From: JBAXSK01 sp044358815 | Lineage (GTDB): Bacteria; Cyanobacteriota; Cyanobacteriia; Pseudanabaenales; Pseudanabaenaceae | DNA: 14,873 nucleotides | Direction: 5' to 3' | NCBI GenBank assembly: GCA_044358815.1 | Contig: JBIKNH010000099.1 | Location: forward strand, 1 to 14,873 | Shown here: positions 6,836-13,713 of the stretch, piece after piece | How positions within the stretch are numbered: position 1 is the stretch's first letter | How the letters are laid out: the number at the start of each line of letters is the position of its first letter | Notes under the pieces: generated by a model | Databases searched by the model: none | What the model saw: the letters and a program-made list of their open reading frames with translations, nothing else | Told to the model about the DNA's origin: nothing | Made by a program: the position numbers and the translations under genes

Positions 6836-7486
6836 TTACTCAATCTCTATTTCGATGCCTTCTCTAACTGCTTCGTGAATGAGATATTGCTCCAAAGCAG
6901 CAGCGTCAGATAATTGAAGAGGTTTCTTGGTATCTTCATAAGTTGCATGAGAAATTCTATAAACACTGTTTAGAGAATCATCATCTACAGGTACGTGAAT
7001 CTTTACCCCACGATACTCATAAAGAGAATAATAGCGTTCCATTAAAACACATTTGAATTCCTCGAAATCATTAGTTTGAGAGTTTGAAGGCAGTCTAATT
7101 TTTGTTTCTATCCCCAATTGATCAAGACGGCGTTCTCCTGATTGCTTTGCAAGATTAGTACCCCCAGGAAAGTATGCTTTTTGGATAACAGTTTTTGCAT
7201 AAGCTTGACATTGTTCTTGAGTTGGCTTTACAGCAATAGGGCTATACCGTTCAATTACTTTCTGAATTTCATTGAGACTGTATCCTGCTACTTTGAGTTT
7301 GCCTGCAATTCGCTGATCTGTTGATGCATTGGCAGCCTTACTCCCATCTTTTTGAAGGTTACGAGCCAACTCCTTTTGGTATTCTCTCTCAGCCGTTCCA
7401 GTGTAGCCTTCGGGATCAGGTAATCTCAAAGCTTCATACGCTTTCTGCAAACGTTCCTGACTTTCTCTTTCAAGTTCACGAATCAT
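6836..7486 (-). CDS. Unknown protein of conjugation block with relaxase-tail-like motif
   Basis: The 216-residue product is not recognised as a whole. Residues 1-50 are a strongly charged, probably coiled helix (MIRELERESQERLQKAYEAL). Residues 57-105 read D-Q-R-I-A-x-K-L-x-x-A-G-Y-S-x-x-E-I-x-x-V-I-E-R-Y-S-P, then Y-A-x-T-V-I-x-K-A-Y. This D-x-x-I-A ... G-Y-S ... I ... S-P ... Y-A pattern resembles a helical segment near the C-terminus of cyanobacterial plasmid relaxases, as far as I remember. No histidine-rich relaxase (HUH) motif is present, so it is not itself a relaxase. The C-terminal third is acidic and ends in E-I-E-I-E. The start at ATG 7486 is the only ATG in the open frame, which begins after a TGA about 60 bp further up. 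It lies 190 bp after the coupling-protein gene, behind two hairpins. Confidence 0.8.
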   Translation of the reverse strand: MIRELERESQERLQKAYEALRLPDPEGYTGTAEREYQKELARNLQKDGSKAANASTDQRIAGKLKVAGYSLNEIQKVIERYSPIAVKPTQEQCQAYAKTVIQKAYFPGGTNLAKQSGERRLDQLGIETKIRLPSNSQTNDFEEFKCVLMERYYSLYEYRGVKIHVPVDDDSLNSVYRISHATYEDTKKPLQLSDAAALEQYLIHEAVREGIEIEIE

Positions 7487-7521
7487 GATTCCAGCGTTAT
7501 CTAAAGTTTTTTGTAATTGAC

Positions 7522-7588
7522 AAAGGGAGCAATTTGAAAGCCAAAATCACTCCCTTTAAACTCAACTTACTCTCTAAAGCGTTGAGTT
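7522..7588. other. Two adjacent perfect hairpins between coupling protein and 216-aa gene
   Basis: AAAGGGAG (7522-7529) pairs with CTCCCTTT (7550-7557), 8 of 8 with a 20-base loop. AACTCAAC (7559-7566) pairs with GTTGAGTT (7581-7588), 8 of 8 with a 14-base loop. Only one base separates them. Neither has a T-run directly after it on the minus strand, so they look less like simple terminators than like processing, attenuation or protein-binding sites in the leader of the downstream pair of genes. Confidence 0.6.
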
Positions 7589-7676
7589 GGTGGCTTTTTA
7601 GGTGTTAACAGACTCCCCAAATCCGCACTGCAAAAGAAAGGGAGATGTTATGAATGATACCTACACTGATCGGTAG

Positions 7677-9758
7677 TTAATAGTCATCATCAAAGGTTTC
7701 ATTTAGGTCCTTAATAAGGGCAGTAGTCGATGGCGTTGACAAATTGATCCAGTCATCTACAGGTAGATCTTTGAGTTGTTCACTGTCAAGCTCAGCCAAA
7801 ACTTGTTGAATACCAAGTCGATAAATATCTTCTTCATCCCACAACCTGAGATCATCAGCAATTTCAGGGACTCCAATAAATGCTTCAACCCCTCTAGATT
7901 TTGGTAGAAGGTGCTGACTTAAAAAGCTTGAAGGAATTTCGTGGCGATAAACATGATTATCAACTCGATACCACCCGTGAATGCCCTCTCTGGTACTCTC
8001 ATCAGGTTTTGGCATATTCATAAAATCATCCGGACGCGCCACCGGATTGGAATCTCTTTGCTCTCCTGTGCCTTGAGTTTGGCTTCCACTTAATGGCAAC
8101 TGACCACGAGAACGGCTTTCCGATCGCGCTTTCCAAACAACCTTCATATCACCTATTTGCTCTGAAGCCCATTGAGCAGTTGGTTTATCTTTTGTCCTTA
8201 AGTAGGCAGACTTATCAAACTGACCTATCAAAGCATTTGCAACCTTATCACCATAGATGTGTTCAAGCTTACTGTAACTTTGAAAAGCAATGGTGAGAGA
8301 CACGCCGTAAGAGCGTCCTAGTTCCGCAATTTGATCAATTTTGCCGAGCTTCCCCATTGCAGGCAGCTCATCCAAGATGAGATAAGATATTCCTCCAGTG
8401 TTACGACTGAGTAACATTTGCGATGCACGAGTGAAAAGCAGTTGGTTGAGTGGCTGAAGCGTTGCTTCCGATTCACGATCACATCCCAAAACCAGAATGT
8501 AACTTCCCTCTAACCACTCAGAGAGTGTAAACTTCCGTCCTGCTCGAATGTGGTAGTCACAGTGAGCAGCTACTGTCTCTAAGCCATCACCAATATAAGC
8601 CGCTACTGTGCTCATAACGTTGCCCACTGTATCTCCAGCGCCAAGAACTTGCAAGTTGCGCTTCAACTTCTTGTCTTGACTTAGGAGGAGAGTAGTAAGC
8701 TCAATATGCTGAGCAGCCAAGACTAAATCTCGCAGCGTCCATGCACCGGGTGCTGATCGCATGAAAAAGCGAGTAATCCCCGAAAGAATTCGTCTAGCAG
8801 CTTTATCAAAAAACTCGTTATTGCCCTGACCACCAGCCTTTTCTGGGAGCAGGATGCTGGCAAGTTCGTTGGCATCACGATCACGAGTTAGATCTTTAGC
8901 TAAATCCCATGCATAGGCCCTATCATCGAATGGATTAAGGATAATAACACTGCTTTGCGGCACTCCCATTCCAGCGATGATCGGCAAAAATTCTGTCTTA
9001 GGATCGTAGATTAAGGCTCGATTCTGACTTCCCGGAGAAATTTGAGGAAGTACCGATTGCATATAAAGCCTTAAAAGATTGGTCTTGCCACTCCCAGCAG
9101 CCCCTGTTAATCGAAAGTGCGTCATTGCTTCAGTGGATGGAAGAAGAAGACCTCCAAAAAATATGCCTTGATCCCTGTTGGAAAGTTTCTGACTGTAACT
9201 ACGCTGCAACCACCGAAACAACATTGGACGGCTTCCAGCAAGGTATTCTTCAGCCAATTCGATCTTTAGCCGTTTTGCAGCAACTGATCCCAGGATAAAC
9301 GAGGCAATCGTTCCAAACCAGAACGAAGGGTAAAGAAATAACACTCCTATCAAACCAATCAGGAACCAACGCCAGTAGTCTCTAAGCCACTTGGTAAAAA
9401 TCTCTAGCCGCGTAACTTTCGGTAAGGCGTAGTTGAAAATATGGCTAACAACAAAAAAGCCCCAACCAAAATGGTACAGTGCCGTTATAAAGATGATGCT
9501 GATGTTGCCTCCAGAGCCACTGAGTCCAGCAACAACACTAGCAAGTACAAACCACGCCCCTGCAACCGCCGCCGTAACCTGTATATTCAGCAATTTATCT
9601 TGCTCTAAGCGTTCTTGAAGTTCCTCAAACCCATTTAAGCTAGCTGCTTCTAATTTCATAAGGCTTTTATCTATGGAGTTAAGTTGACTTGTGGTAACAG
9701 ATTCTTCTAAGACGTTAGGTTCATCTGCTTCAGTATTCTTCTCAAACCAAACATGCAC
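7677..9758 (-). CDS. Type IV secretion coupling protein, VirD4/TraD/TraG type
   Basis: This 693-residue ATPase is the conjugation motor that hands the relaxase-DNA complex to a type IV secretion channel. Residues 1-60 are a helical, acidic cytoplasmic head. Membrane segments are at about 61-80, 86-106 and 130-158. The Walker A motif G-A-A-G-S-G-K-T is at 219-226, after a conserved FRLTGA strand, and IYDPKTEF (250-257) follows. Walker B is S-Y-L-I-L-D-E-L-P-A-M-G-K (458-470), then AELGRSYGVSLTIAFQS, the usual VirD4/TraD sequence. The linker at about 545-575 is low complexity (S/R/Q/G), and the C-terminus is acidic, ending in D-D-D-Y, as often in coupling proteins that bind relaxosomes. The start is GTG 9758: an in-frame TGA lies three codons upstream and GAAGG sits close before it. 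No relaxase or VirB genes are visible, so this is a fragment of a conjugative plasmid or integrated element, or part of one that extends no further. Confidence 0.95.
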   Translation of the reverse strand: MHVWFEKNTEADEPNVLEESVTTSQLNSIDKSLMKLEAASLNGFEELQERLEQDKLLNIQVTAAVAGAWFVLASVVAGLSGSGGNISIIFITALYHFGWGFFVVSHIFNYALPKVTRLEIFTKWLRDYWRWFLIGLIGVLFLYPSFWFGTIASFILGSVAAKRLKIELAEEYLAGSRPMLFRWLQRSYSQKLSNRDQGIFFGGLLLPSTEAMTHFRLTGAAGSGKTNLLRLYMQSVLPQISPGSQNRALIYDPKTEFLPIIAGMGVPQSSVIILNPFDDRAYAWDLAKDLTRDRDANELASILLPEKAGGQGNNEFFDKAARRILSGITRFFMRSAPGAWTLRDLVLAAQHIELTTLLLSQDKKLKRNLQVLGAGDTVGNVMSTVAAYIGDGLETVAAHCDYHIRAGRKFTLSEWLEGSYILVLGCDRESEATLQPLNQLLFTRASQMLLSRNTGGISYLILDELPAMGKLGKIDQIAELGRSYGVSLTIAFQSYSKLEHIYGDKVANALIGQFDKSAYLRTKDKPTAQWASEQIGDMKVVWKARSESRSRGQLPLSGSQTQGTGEQRDSNPVARPDDFMNMPKPDESTREGIHGWYRVDNHVYRHEIPSSFLSQHLLPKSRGVEAFIGVPEIADDLRLWDEEDIYRLGIQQVLAELDSEQLKDLPVDDWINLSTPSTTALIKDLNETFDDDY

Positions 9759-9978
9759 TAACCTTCAAAGCTTCCCCCCCCCAAAAAAATCCCCCTAGAA
9801 ACGTTTGCTACAAACACTTGCACGCGCAATCTAATGGAGTCAAAAGTTTTGAGTGCTTGACTTTGTCACCTGTGGGTGGCTTTTTGGATGCTTTCCAACA
9901 GGTTACGAATCGCTGTAGATTTATCATTAGACAAACGACTTTCCCTACTTTAACTATAGGACATATTAGGCTCAATGT
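9759..9978. other. Leader of the coupling gene: homopolymer tracts, inverted repeats and a terminator
   Basis: No gene is supported here. Directly upstream of the GTG start lie nine C (9774-9782), seven A (9783-9789), a T and five C on the + strand, so G and T runs in the mRNA leader. GTTTG-CTA-CAAAC (9803-9815) and AGTCAA ... TTGACT (9838-9843 and 9857-9862) are perfect inverted repeats that could be operators. GTCACC-TGTG-GGTGGC followed by TTTTT (9865-9885) has the shape of a rho-independent terminator for the + strand, although no + strand gene precedes it. Confidence 0.5.
9865..9885 (+). terminator. Terminator-like hairpin plus T5 upstream of the coupling gene
   Basis: A six-pair stem (one G-U pair) with a TGTG loop is followed at once by five T on the + strand. 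It could stop transcription entering the conjugation block from the left. The 11-mer GGTGGCTTTTT that forms its 3' half recurs at 7589-7599. Confidence 0.45.
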
Positions 9979-10246
9979 CAAATTTTGTTTAATCACCCTA
10001 TACCACGTATGATTGCTAAGTTACTTACTGTATGGTTAAGAGCCAAGCTTAAACGAAGAATTACAACTGCGCGTGAAAGATTTAGATTTTGCGCAACAGC
10101 AAATAATTGTCCGTGGCAGCAAAGGAATGGAAAACCGCGTCACCATGTTGCCTCATAATGTAGTGGAGCAACTTCAGAAACATTTATAAATCGTCAAACA
10201 GACTCACCAGCAAGATCTAGCTAGAGGCTATGGTGAAGTCCAGTAA
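9979..10246 (+). pseudogene. Integron-type tyrosine recombinase remnant
   Basis: The + strand reads FNHPIPRMIAKLL (frame of ATG 10009), then, one frame over, LNEELQLRVKDLDF, QQIIVRGSKGMENRVTMLP and NVVEQLQKHL, an in-frame stop at 10187-10189, and finally THQQDLARGYGEVQ to a stop at 10244-10246. This matches the middle of integron integrases and close tyrosine recombinases: M-x-A-K-L-L-Y-G-T-G-x-R-L-x-E, L-R-V-K-D-[LI]-D-F, G-K-G-x-K-x-R-x-T-M-L-P, then L-H-Q-x-D-L. The catalytic Arg region is damaged by the frameshift near 10040, and the C-terminal half with the H-x-x-R and Tyr residues is missing. The gene is dead. It marks the right edge of the conjugation block and may have been the integrase of the element or of a separate integron. 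Confidence 0.75.
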
Positions 10247-10273
10247 GGTGCGTTCATAAAACACAACGCACCT
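10246..10273. repeat. Perfect 9-bp hairpin, GGTGCGTT-type palindrome
   Basis: AGGTGCGTT (10246-10254) pairs perfectly with AACGCACCT (10265-10273) over a 10-base loop. GGTGCGTT...AACGCACC palindromes recur in many cyanobacterial genomes as small interspersed repeats, as far as I recall. Here it lies between the integrase remnant and the end of the 308-aa gene, and it may help to end transcription of either, but it lacks a T-run. Confidence 0.6.
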
Positions 10274-10325
10274 CTTTAACCTCAACACTCCCAGAACCTA
10301 ATCGGTAAACAGTCCTGCCGTTCCC

Positions 10326-11252
10326 TTACTCAAAACCATCATCAGTAGTAAAAGCAGTCATCTCATATTTATCTAGATCAAACGTCAGAATATTATGAAC
10401 TGTGCCAGAATAAGGAATTTCCCTTGGGGCATAGAGAATACTGAACTTCACCTGCCAAAGCCGTTTTCCTGGCTCTTCAACGCGGATTCCCTTGAAAGGT
10501 AAGATATTACCTCTACCGATTTTGGGACTGTTACTCTCCCCTAGGGCTGGGCGATGCCACTCACTCGTATATGAGGAGCCATCCATGTTTGTGAAACAAG
10601 TACAATCTGGTTCCGTGGAAAATTGCCTATAAGATTTAGAATAATTGCGAATCCCCCCACCTTCATACTTAAATCGAAACTGCTGATTGCGCCACCAAAA
10701 TGACCAGCCAGTAAAGATGTCAGTACTGAAGTTGTTGCCGACACCACCAACTTTATTATAGGAAAAGGTTTGCTCATAAACCTTAGCCATAATGTATTCA
10801 TCCATCCCAATCAGATCCAGATTGGCAAATGCATGAATCCGAAGGAATGGCACTTCAGTAATGAAAGAGGGTGTATCAATGGGAACTTTATTAAAAATCC
10901 ATTGCGGTGACTCATTCATGGCACAGGGCATCGTAGCACCGGCTAATGAGTTATCCTTCCCAAATGCAGCGATAAATCCATAACCAGGACTCAATTCCAC
11001 AATCAGGGTTTCACTCTTCAGCTTCTGAAGTTCTGCTTTATGAATTCGGCACTGGGGCTGAGCGGCGCTATGACGCAAAGCCTCGTAAACTACTTTTACA
11101 TTGGTGGTGCAATCGTTAAGATTCTCATCAGTTACTACCTCGCCAAAACTGAATCCTTCCGTTTCAATCCGCTGGGCATAGTATTTCCGCAAACTGATCG
11201 CCCATTGGTTCCAGTTCCGATCCATCCATACCAGTACTTGGTCTACGCTCAT
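10326..11252 (-). CDS. Unknown 308-aa protein, second gene after gun4
   Basis: I do not recognise the family. The product has no signal peptide and no membrane segment, so it is probably cytosolic. It is rich in Trp, Phe and Tyr (for example IFTGWSFWWRNQQFRFKYEG) and has six Cys, two of them close together in E-P-D-C-T-C-F-T-N-M-D-G. The mixture of short predicted strands (TLIVELSPGYGFIAAFG, RLWQVKFSILYAP, HNILTFDLDKYEMTAF) suggests a mainly beta fold. The start ATG is 11250-11252. It lies 45 bp behind gun4 on the same strand with no terminator between, so the two are probably co-transcribed, which suggests, but does not show, a link with tetrapyrrole synthesis. It is unrelated in appearance to the conjugation genes on its other side. 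Confidence 0.82.
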   Translation of the reverse strand: MSVDQVLVWMDRNWNQWAISLRKYYAQRIETEGFSFGEVVTDENLNDCTTNVKVVYEALRHSAAQPQCRIHKAELQKLKSETLIVELSPGYGFIAAFGKDNSLAGATMPCAMNESPQWIFNKVPIDTPSFITEVPFLRIHAFANLDLIGMDEYIMAKVYEQTFSYNKVGGVGNNFSTDIFTGWSFWWRNQQFRFKYEGGGIRNYSKSYRQFSTEPDCTCFTNMDGSSYTSEWHRPALGESNSPKIGRGNILPFKGIRVEEPGKRLWQVKFSILYAPREIPYSGTVHNILTFDLDKYEMTAFTTDDGFE

Positions 11253-11297
11253 AACTTAAGCCATCCTAAGTGATTTTAGAGGTGAGGGTTTGATTGG

Positions 11298-12005
11298 CTA
11301 TGACCACAATGGATGAGCAAACAGAGCCTGAATTGCCTTATTACCACGTAACTGATTCGATAAAGGCAAATGTCCCTTAGGCGCAGTTAAATTCCAGGTA
11401 AATTCCGTCGGATACCGCGTAAAAGAGCCGTCTTTTTTCCAACCGATTTGCAGCCACAGCTTTTCCCAATTCTTCCCCAAACTCAGCCAAATCTTGCGCT
11501 GTACCGAAAACCCAAATTTCCCCTCAGAATAAACCACCCACAGATCATTGATCATCTGTAAATCATCATTGGGAATTTGTCGCACATCAGTAAAATAGAG
11601 CCATCCCCGCTGTAAAGCCGTATTATTAGCTGCCTCACAGAGTTTGAGATTGGTCAGCTTATCCGCCGCCTCAAATTCTCTCTTTGCTAAAAGGTCTTGT
11701 AACTCCTGATAGTCCACATTTTTGGCAGACCGCAAAGGCAATACACCCTGACGATAAAACTTATTTGCCAGATCCAGCGCTTGATTGGCAGCATCCCCTT
11801 GTGTCCAACCCAAAAGGGTCTGATGTAATTTGCCATCTATGGGAGTCGGTGCGGTCTGACTGCTTTGGCGCTGGGTGATAAATTCCTCTAGCACAGCTAA
11901 CCCCTCGGAGCCGTAACTCGCCAATTCTGGTATCGCAGGCATTTGGCTCGACTCCTTGCCCGAAAATAACTTTTCTTTGAGTTCTGCCAGCTTTACATCA
12001 GACAT
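11298..12005 (-). CDS. gun4: Gun4, Mg-chelatase activator
   Basis: The 235-residue protein is a full-length cyanobacterial Gun4 (the Synechocystis protein has 233, as I recall). Residues 1-85 are the helical N-terminal domain. From about 95 comes the porphyrin-binding core: NVDYQELQDLLAKREFEAAD, then LYFTDVRQIPNDDLQMINDL, W-V-x-Y-S-x-G-x-F-G-F-S-V-Q-R (157-170), W-x-x-x-G-W-K (184-190) and F-T-W-N-L-x-A-P-x-G-H-L-P (202-214), all Gun4 signatures. Gun4 binds protoporphyrin IX and Mg-protoporphyrin and stimulates the ChlH subunit of Mg-chelatase, the first committed step of chlorophyll synthesis. The protein ends at H-P-L-W-S, a few residues shorter than relatives ending in a W-S-Q-Y-G-W type tail. 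The start ATG is 12003-12005. The 308-aa gene follows 45 bp downstream. Confidence 0.96.
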   Translation of the reverse strand: MSDVKLAELKEKLFSGKESSQMPAIPELASYGSEGLAVLEEFITQRQSSQTAPTPIDGKLHQTLLGWTQGDAANQALDLANKFYRQGVLPLRSAKNVDYQELQDLLAKREFEAADKLTNLKLCEAANNTALQRGWLYFTDVRQIPNDDLQMINDLWVVYSEGKFGFSVQRKIWLSLGKNWEKLWLQIGWKKDGSFTRYPTEFTWNLTAPKGHLPLSNQLRGNKAIQALFAHPLWS

Positions 12006-12279
12006 AGAGCGTTGGGATTGGTTTAACTTTCAATGGTATACGACAAAAATTCTCTAAAAAATCTTACCCTACATTGTCACTATAGCCACTTGCACCAGGG
12101 AAAACCCAAACTACACGGAAGGGCAGCGGCAACAGGCTAAAGTCAAAAAACTAGGGAATAACCATGATGGGCTATCCCTAGATCTCGATTAGTTTTTGGC
12201 TTGGTTCTTGGATTAATTTGTAAGCTAACTGCTGATTAACTGCTGGTTAGCTAGTGATTAGTTAGTGATTAGTTGGGGA
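12006..12279. other. Intergenic region with terminator and two 11-bp tandem duplications
   Basis: No gene is seen. Besides the terminator listed separately, the unit AGTGATTAGTT occurs unchanged at 12253-12263 and 12264-12274, and TAACTGCTGAT / TAACTGCTGGT stand in tandem at 12226-12236 and 12237-12247. The gun4 promoter must lie in 12006-12140. Confidence 0.6.
12145..12181 (-). terminator. Rho-independent terminator of the G-x-R-P repeat gene
   Basis: On the minus strand CTAGGGATA is followed by a loop and then TAT-T-CCCTAG, and directly after that by six T. The stem is CTAGGG/CCCTAG (12176-12181 with 12151-12156), extended by ATA/TAT with one bulge. This is a textbook terminator about 100 bp beyond the stop at 12280, and it separates that gene from gun4. 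Confidence 0.75.
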
Positions 12280-12837
12280 CTAGTCGATAAAACCCATCAA
12301 CGTGGGGGCATCGTCAATCACATTAGAGGCTACGGGACGATTACCCATCACACTGTAAGAATCACTAATTACCAAATTACCAGCGGTGACGGGACGCTCT
12401 CCCGAAGAGAAAAACTTACCCACAATGTCCAAATTGTCCGCCACAATGGGACGTTCCCCAGAAGAGAAGAAACTACCAGTTACCTCAATGGTCGCCATAG
12501 CAACGGGACGATCTGCGCCACCAGACTTAAACGTGTCGTGGACCACTAGGGTTCCGGTCATAATGGGACGCTCCCCCGCCATCATAAACGACTGGGTAGA
12601 ATGAAACCCACCATGCATAATGGGACGCTCGCCAAAGTGTTTGATTGTGGTACTTACTTGTAAAGCTCCTTTAGCCGCCGCCGGAGCCGGAGTTGCTGGA
12701 GCCTGTTGCACTGCTAAAGCCGAAGTTTCCGCAGGGGTTGCCTTGGTTTCGGTAGTTTCGGCAGGCTTACGGGCGGCGGGAGTCCGAGCCGCTTTTTCGG
12801 CAGCAGTTTCAGGTTTAGGTTCGTTGCCAGTAGTCAT
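12280..12837 (-). CDS. Six-fold 19-residue G-x-R-P repeat protein with Ala/Pro-rich head
   Basis: I do not recognise this 185-residue protein. Residues 1-58 are low complexity, rich in Ala, Pro, Lys, Glu and Thr, and probably disordered. Residues 59-171 are six repeats whose R-P pairs fall at 71, 90, 110, 129, 148 and 167, that is every 19 residues (once 20). The unit is roughly [TN]-[LI]-x-[VI]-x-x-[ST]-[FY]-x-x-x-G-[ED]-R-P-[IV]-x-A-x; examples are NLDIVGKFFSSGERPVTAG and NLVISDSYSVMGNRPVASN. Alternating hydrophobic residues, one turn motif per unit and a period near 19 suggest a beta-solenoid. The end is V-I-D-D-A-P-T-L-M-G-F-I-D. There is no signal peptide or membrane segment. It has its own terminator, and its start is ATG 12835-12837, with a weak AAGGA about 13 bases upstream. 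The repeats are also visible in the DNA. A scaffold or filament-forming role is only a guess. Confidence 0.82.
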   Translation of the reverse strand: MTTGNEPKPETAAEKAARTPAARKPAETTETKATPAETSALAVQQAPATPAPAAAKGALQVSTTIKHFGERPIMHGGFHSTQSFMMAGERPIMTGTLVVHDTFKSGGADRPVAMATIEVTGSFFSSGERPIVADNLDIVGKFFSSGERPVTAGNLVISDSYSVMGNRPVASNVIDDAPTLMGFID

Positions 12838-13178
12838 AGTGGTTTATTTATCCTTATTGTTGCTGTGGGTGAGCTAAATTATTACTGACTGAAATTATGG
12901 GGATTTATCGAGATTTATCGAGATTATTTTAGGGGAGTGCAGCCCTTGGCGTGGCAAAAATTTAGCTACGTCCTAAAACACACAGAATCTATTGCCTAGT
13001 CTTGTCGTGACCAGCGCCGTTTACCACCACACAGGCAGCAGCCCAACGCTAACCCGAACCAAGCTAAGTCCAAAAGTAAACCAAAAGCAAAAGGGCAAGT
13101 CCAAGGTAAATGCCACCCTAATCTTACAAAGAATCTTTAACCCTATTCACTGTAATTTTGGTCAATATTTTGATACAA

Positions 13179-13202
13179 AACTTTATAAATAACTTTATAA
13201 AT
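13179..13202. repeat. Perfect 12-bp tandem duplication (x2)
   Basis: AACTTTATAAAT occurs at 13179-13190 and again unchanged at 13191-13202. Confidence 0.9.
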
Positions 13203-13280
13203 TACCGCTACCCAGTCCATAACTGACTGTTTAAGCAATCTTTATTATAACTCTATTGGGGATCAGGGTTTAAATTGAAT

Positions 13281-13394
13281 CCTGATTTATTTTGTCCCAA
13301 AATCCTCAATTCTGATTTATTTTAAGATAGATAACAGGGACAAAAAGCTTTGCTAAGAATCATATTAGCCCGTTGTTGATCCGGATTTATTTTA
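13281..13394 (+). repeat. Three dispersed GATTTATTTT direct repeats upstream of hfq
   Basis: CCTGATTTATTTTG (13281-13294), TCTGATTTATTTTA (13311-13324) and CCGGATTTATTTTA (13381-13394) share the core GATTTATTTT in one orientation. The starts are 30 and 70 bp apart, close to whole helical turns for the first pair. A regulator-binding role is possible but unproven. Confidence 0.6.
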
Positions 13395-13713
13395 ATAACC
13401 AGATGATATTCTACTAATTAAATTAGGTTAATTCAGTTATTGTACTGACATTGAACTGACAAAATATCAGATCAAGTACAGAGATAAATTAGGGATTAAA
13501 TCATTGATCTAGAGCGTGTTTTAGCTTCTCAAATTGGTCTTAAATTAGTTATTACATCTGGCAATCAGAGACATAAGCAAAAGCTATAGAAATCTAACCA
13601 CATCAGCGAGACAATCAAAATGCCATGATAAGATCCCCAACGACTTGGCAAATTGGGGTGACTATGGCTCGAATCTTGCTCCAATTGCCTCACGGAAATT
13701 ATTTCTTCTCTTC

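Noticed and set aside
7580..9910. attC-like integron recombination sites near the integrase remnant
   Set aside because: GTTAACA and GTTACGA were considered, but neither fits the GTTRRRY core, and no matching pair with an imperfect palindrome was found.
9808..10012. Two overlapping open frames on opposite strands, 62 and 64 codons
   Set aside because: No ribosome site or recognisable motif; they cover inverted repeats, a terminator-like hairpin and the start of the integrase remnant.
12265..12877. Three + strand frames opposite the G-x-R-P repeat gene
   Set aside because: Their apparent repeats (GRSPE) are the antisense of the G-E-R-P-I codons; the minus frame has start, terminator and regular protein periodicity.
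12992..13192. 66-codon + strand frame
   Set aside because: No ribosome site, Lys/Thr/Ser-biased random-looking composition, and its end coincides with a 12-bp tandem repeat.
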